Assembly (NCBI GenBank): GCA_013398055.1
Contig: VZRS01010750.1
Span: 372,001 to 436,000 of the forward strand
Length of the DNA: 64,000 bases
Direction of reading: 5' to 3'
Origin: Ifrita kowaldi
Taxonomy: Eukaryota > Chordata > Aves > Passeriformes > Cinclosomatidae
Below the pieces are notes generated by a model. It saw nothing but the letters and a program-made list of their open reading frames with translations. It was not told the DNA's origin and did not search any database. The translations under genes were made by a program, and so were the position numbers. Positions 59,801 to 64,000 of this stretch are shown one piece after another; position 1 is the stretch's first letter; each line of letters starts with the position of its first letter.

Positions 59801-62440
59801 CCTCCACCGTATTGCTGCTATCAGTCAGTCAGTTTATCTTGAATGGTTCACAAAGGCAAAATGTACTAAAAGTGTGAGGCAGCGATTGCCTCTTTGATCA
59901 GGCAGAGCTGATCAGGATGAGCTCCTTTGACACTGGTCCATTCTTCAGGGCACTGAAGTAACCTCTTTGACAGCAGATACAGATGGAGAGGAAGAAATGC
60001 ACTCCACAGCCAGTGCTGATCTCGAGTGGGAGGTGGCAGTGAACAGCCCACACCTCACGGAAGACAGAAAGAAGCCTGCTGCCTGTGTGCTCTGCCTTGC
60101 CTTGACTCCTGAGAGATGTGAGGCACTCATTTGTCTTCCCTAGACTGCTCTGTAGAAACTGGAAAAGTAGCCAAGAGGGCATTGCAGTGAATCTCGTAAT
60201 CATCCAGTCATCAATGACTCGCTATCCCATTCAAACAAATCATAGCACAATGGTGAACCACATCTCCTCAGACTGTCCTTCTGCAAAGGACTGCCAACTC
60301 TGAACTTCAGGATGTCACTTATGTGCATGGCAGGTGAATTAGGAGGTAAAGTTAGATTCACAGCAGGGCAAAATCCATAGCACGTAGCATACCAACAAAG
60401 TATAATGTCTGTAAACTTCACAGCAATTCCCACAGATTCGCTTCTCCTCTGCACAATTTCCCGCACAATTTCCCACACAAGAAGAAGATGTTTATTAATG
60501 TTTTAATAATGGCAATCACCATTTTTAAGGTTCTAAATTTTTGCTATTTCTGCAGAACAACTCTTACCCTCATTAAGGGTAAGAGATTGATTTAACCAGT
60601 TCACTCCGACTATGAGCAGAACTTGACTGTGTAAAAGATGCTACACAAATGCATAAGACAAAATGTGAATTACTCTGACAAGCCAAGCAGACAGATAATG
60701 GCAGGAGAAATCGTTGTGGAGAGAGGGCAAGACACCTTATTCAAGGTTGTTCCTTGGGTCAGTGGTAAGTTCTGGGCAGACAGTTGCCTTACATAGTCTC
60801 TCTAAACAGATAAATGTGGTACTGTGGGAGTGTTTGTACTTGTTACCATCCAATAGAATCATTATACTTCCATTGAATTTTCCTTGGCTGGAGTTCTTCA
60901 TGTTACTAAATTCTGGCCACATTCTTTGAAAGAGTGATTTAGCTGCTGTAGGTTAATAAATGAGGATTTTACTGTCACAGGGAAAAGCCACTATTTTCAG
61001 TCCTTTAAAAAACATGTTCTGGAGAAGGAGGTGAAACAGCTGAAAAAACTTACTGCACATGGTCAATGGAAAAAGCAACAAATGACAAAAGTTAAAACAT
61101 GTTGCAATAAATGAAATCAGCTACACTTTATCCTAGAGGTTTGTTCATAGGGTCTTAACCCTATGTGAAGGGAAACCTGGTATGTTTTCCCTACTGCGAA
61201 ATACTCCATATCAAACTTTGTGAGCTATGTCCTGTTAGTTCCTCATTCACATATTACTACACAGAACAATTCTGAGCATTTACTTAAACAAATAGACTGT
61301 TTTCTTTTTAAAAGAAACTTTAATAATAAAGTTGAAAAAAATTGGTACTATGAAATAAAAAGAAGAGGATTAGTTTATTTTCAAATTTGATGCGAAGAAA
61401 TAAATGCCCTTGAAAGCGAATTGTTCCATTCTTGAAAAATAATCTAAGGCTTTCTGTCCATTCATGTGAAATACTTAAGCAGATACATATTCTCTTCCTT
61501 ACTTTAATGTGAGCACCCAGAGCAGTTCAAGAGCTTTTTCAATACAATCTTTTGTGACAGAAAAGCAGTTTCTGCAAAATCAAATTTCCACAGGGAAAAT
61601 TTATTGAGTTTCTTTTCTTTTTCTCTAGGGAAAAGGGAATTTAAATATTTAGTTCCAAAACATGCTTTGAAGTGCAAGAATTACCTCCAAGCTTAAAATT
61701 CTGCTTTCTGGCATCTATAAATAACCCGTGTGTCTCTCAGTCATACACATGGGCAATGTTAGCAATCAATCTGGGTCCCAGGCACTTACTCCTGAAGGAC
61801 ACAGAAAGGCATCCATTCTCACTTAACCTGTGTTTCAAACTTGACCAAATACAATTATCAGTCTTTTGAGAGACTCTGCAGAGGGGAAAGCATCATACAT
61901 TCTGTATTTTCAGATGGAATTGGTAGTATCTGGGAGTGTGAAACAGTTTGGTAGCATTTAATCCCATGGCACTCCCCTGTTGATGAGGCTTCTTGTTATC
62001 CCAGAAAGGGGTGACCATCTCAGTACTGCACGATGCTGCTGCCTGCAGTTCACAGCGTGGACACAACTACGTTGCAGCCCAGTACATTCCTGATTTTTCA
62101 TTGTGATCACTGGCAATTAAAGTCGCTGAACTATCAAAGAGCAACTCAAAGTTTTTTAACTCGAAATGTGAGTTTGCTCCACATAAACTTTGGGCTAATC
62201 ATTTATTGGGTTTTTTTATTAGTTGTTATCAGCTTTTATTTATTTACTGCATGTTGCAATGATTATAAGCTATATTCATTATTTTGTCTGCTACTGCTGT
62301 TTTGTAATCTGAAGAGTCTGAATCATGGCTGGGAAGATGACAAAAGCATAGGCAATAATAGAAACAAGAAGACCTATTGAGTTAAAATGATAAATTATTA
62401 TAACTAAATCATCTGAAAATTCTTAAATTAATACAAAATT
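56866..62440. other. AT-rich non-coding stretch
   Basis: No recognisable gene. It holds a 14-base A run at 59359-59372, a 12-bp tandem (gcacaatttccc twice, 60451-60474) and overlapping frames on both strands at 59866-60303 that match nothing known. Confidence 0.5.
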
Positions 62441-62523
62441 AAATAACACTATTAATAAAGGTTTGCAAATCAGTGAAGAGTAGTTAAGTGGAAATAACAC
62501 TACTAGTAAAGGCTTGCAAATCA
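62441..62523 (+). repeat. 51-bp-spaced direct duplication
   Basis: A 32-base unit (62441-62472, starting aaataacactattaataaag) recurs at 62492-62523 with three substitutions. This is a recent-looking local duplication without coding consequence. Confidence 0.85.
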
Positions 62524-64000
62524 AAGATTAAGCTAGTATTTCTTGTGATCAGCTGGTATGCTGGCTGTTTATGTCTTCTGTTCTGAAAACCATGTTCTCC
62601 TGTTACCAAAGACCAAAAAGCAGTAGACATATATTTCTGGAAATGAGATTCCAGTGAGTGTCAAGAAGTACAGAACTGAGTGTATGATTGTGTTGTTCAG
62701 TATCCCAGATGTGGCAATGAAGGTGAAACAATATCTGCAAAGGGTGAATGCAAAACTCTGTTCTGCAGAACCCTTATCTGACACCTTAAAACCAATGTCT
62801 GAGATCATATAATGCTTCAGAAGGGCCATGTAACAAAACAACCAGACAGCTATTAACACTGGAGATTGAGCTAGCTGTAGTGTCTACATTGTCTGTGTTT
62901 CCTATGTCTGTGCTAGGCTCGTTGCACTCCATACAGGAAAGGAAAGTTCATGTGTAGGGAAGAAGCATTCTGAAGGAAACATTGGTGTGTATTGCAGTGT
63001 ATTATTCATATAGTTCTCCCTCTTCTTTTGGACATTACAGTAACTGCATATGAAATTGAAGTCTTCATTTTGTTTTACCTGATTTTACCTATCACAAAGT
63101 AGTTAGTCTACAAATCATGTAACCAGAAGAAAAACAAAACTAATATATAGTAGCATCTTTTTTTTTTCTAGAAGAGAACTGGAAATATTTATTAATAATA
63201 AGAACATTTTACATCAAAGCAGCAAGGTTAAAACTGAATTGATTTCCAGGGAGTATCTTGCAAAAATCAGCTGTAAGGCAAAACAAGGAGAGGCAGGTTT
63301 GGGCAGATTTGACCCTGCCACATGGCACAGGACAGGGTCTGGTAGCCCTGGGCTGAGCTGAAATGAGGTCCTGGGCCATGGTCAGGTGTGGGGAAATTCT
63401 CCAGGAAAGGTAAGGCCAGAAGGGGTGTGGGTGCATTCCCAGGGCACAGGTACCTTTACTAGCATAGTCACCCTTATTCTCTTAAAAGTCTGTGAGTGAT
63501 ACTGGCAGAGAAGGAAAGGCTCATAGAATGTGAGGGAACAGCAATGCTTTCAGAAAATTTGAAATCCTTAATTAGATGCAATTATTGGAAAAGAAACTGT
63601 CTTTTCATGGCACTCTTCATACTTGTAAAACCCACCTCCTGCCAAAGGTAGCAGGAACTTTAATGGTAGACCCTGTGTAAGAGCTTCATGAAGGGAATAT
63701 TTTGAAATAAGTAAATAAATTGCCCCACTGAAATTGAAAAAAAAAAGGCAGCTCCAGATGTGTTAGTTTTACAGGAAATCCTGTCTCACTTGGATGGATA
63801 TAGAGAGCCTGAAAAACAGCAGAACCATTAGGTAGCAGAGGTGGGAGAAAGAAAGTTACAGAAATACTTTACAAAGGGACACTATTCACCCTGTGTATAT
63901 ATGGACTGCACATACAGAAGGTTGCACTCTTTACCAGGGATGTGTAAAATCCCTTTACAAGGTACTCTTTCTACAGCTGCCCTTGAGACATGTCACAGAG
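62524..64000. other. Non-coding stretch at right edge
   Basis: No gene recognised. A GC-richer patch at about 63.29-63.44 kb carries a 75-codon minus frame (63209-63436) with no known motif. Poly-T and poly-A runs occur at about 63160 and 63738. Confidence 0.5.

Noticed and set aside
1..64000. CRISPR arrays, operons, rRNA, tRNA genes
   Set aside because: Nothing resembling evenly spaced repeats, packed genes, or conserved tRNA/rRNA sequence was seen; the window is vertebrate nuclear DNA.
1..64000. A new multi-gene biological system
   Set aside because: No cluster of recognisable genes exists in this window. The structure seen is explained by a promoter, mobile elements, simple repeats and gene-poor sequence.

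Overview
The window looks like vertebrate nuclear DNA, most likely from a bird. Seven fragments resemble CR1 LINEs, including the avian-type 3' end repeats (ATTCTATG-like) and recognisable C-terminal reverse-transcriptase segments. There are also three stand-alone retroviral-type LTRs, one of which I recall as an abundant avian long LTR. Most of the window is AT-rich with short scattered ORFs, and one CpG island is present. There is no operon-like gene packing and nothing suggests a prokaryote or plasmid. The species cannot be fixed from the sequence alone.

Layout. 1-8.0 kb is AT-rich, without recognisable exons, and holds one decayed CR1 3' end (7.23-7.33 kb). 8.0-8.95 kb is a CpG island interrupted by a 47-base run of N. 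It carries GC-box, CCAAT, YY1-like, E2F-like and ETS-like motifs and is the only convincing promoter in the window, possibly a divergent one. Just right of it are a short CR1 3' end (9.08-9.18 kb), a CpG-bearing stretch open on both strands (9.65-9.93 kb) and a minus-strand ORF that reads like a terminal coding exon (10.87-11.05 kb, family not recognised). From 11 to 64 kb I find no gene I can name. The content is diverged CR1 pieces, an ERVK-like solo LTR with near-matching 6-bp target duplications (17.46-17.85 kb), a minus-strand LTR with TGTTA...TAACA ends (27.47-27.83 kb), a 1.1-kb plus-strand LTR with an internal 45-bp tandem repeat (30.36-31.48 kb), several very old palindromic repeat relics, small tandem repeats and microsatellites.

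Interpretation. This is probably one edge of a gene (its promoter) beside a gene-poor interval or a very long intron. No set of cooperating genes can be described. Two AT-rich blocks (about 24.3-24.66 kb and 33.0-33.5 kb) have a texture compatible with conserved non-coding regulatory elements, but only alignment could show that. I found no clear novel system. The best leads are the gapped promoter, the unidentified minus-strand exon-like ORF, the repeat-bearing LTR that is open on both strands, and the one-sided orientation of all recognised CR1 fragments.
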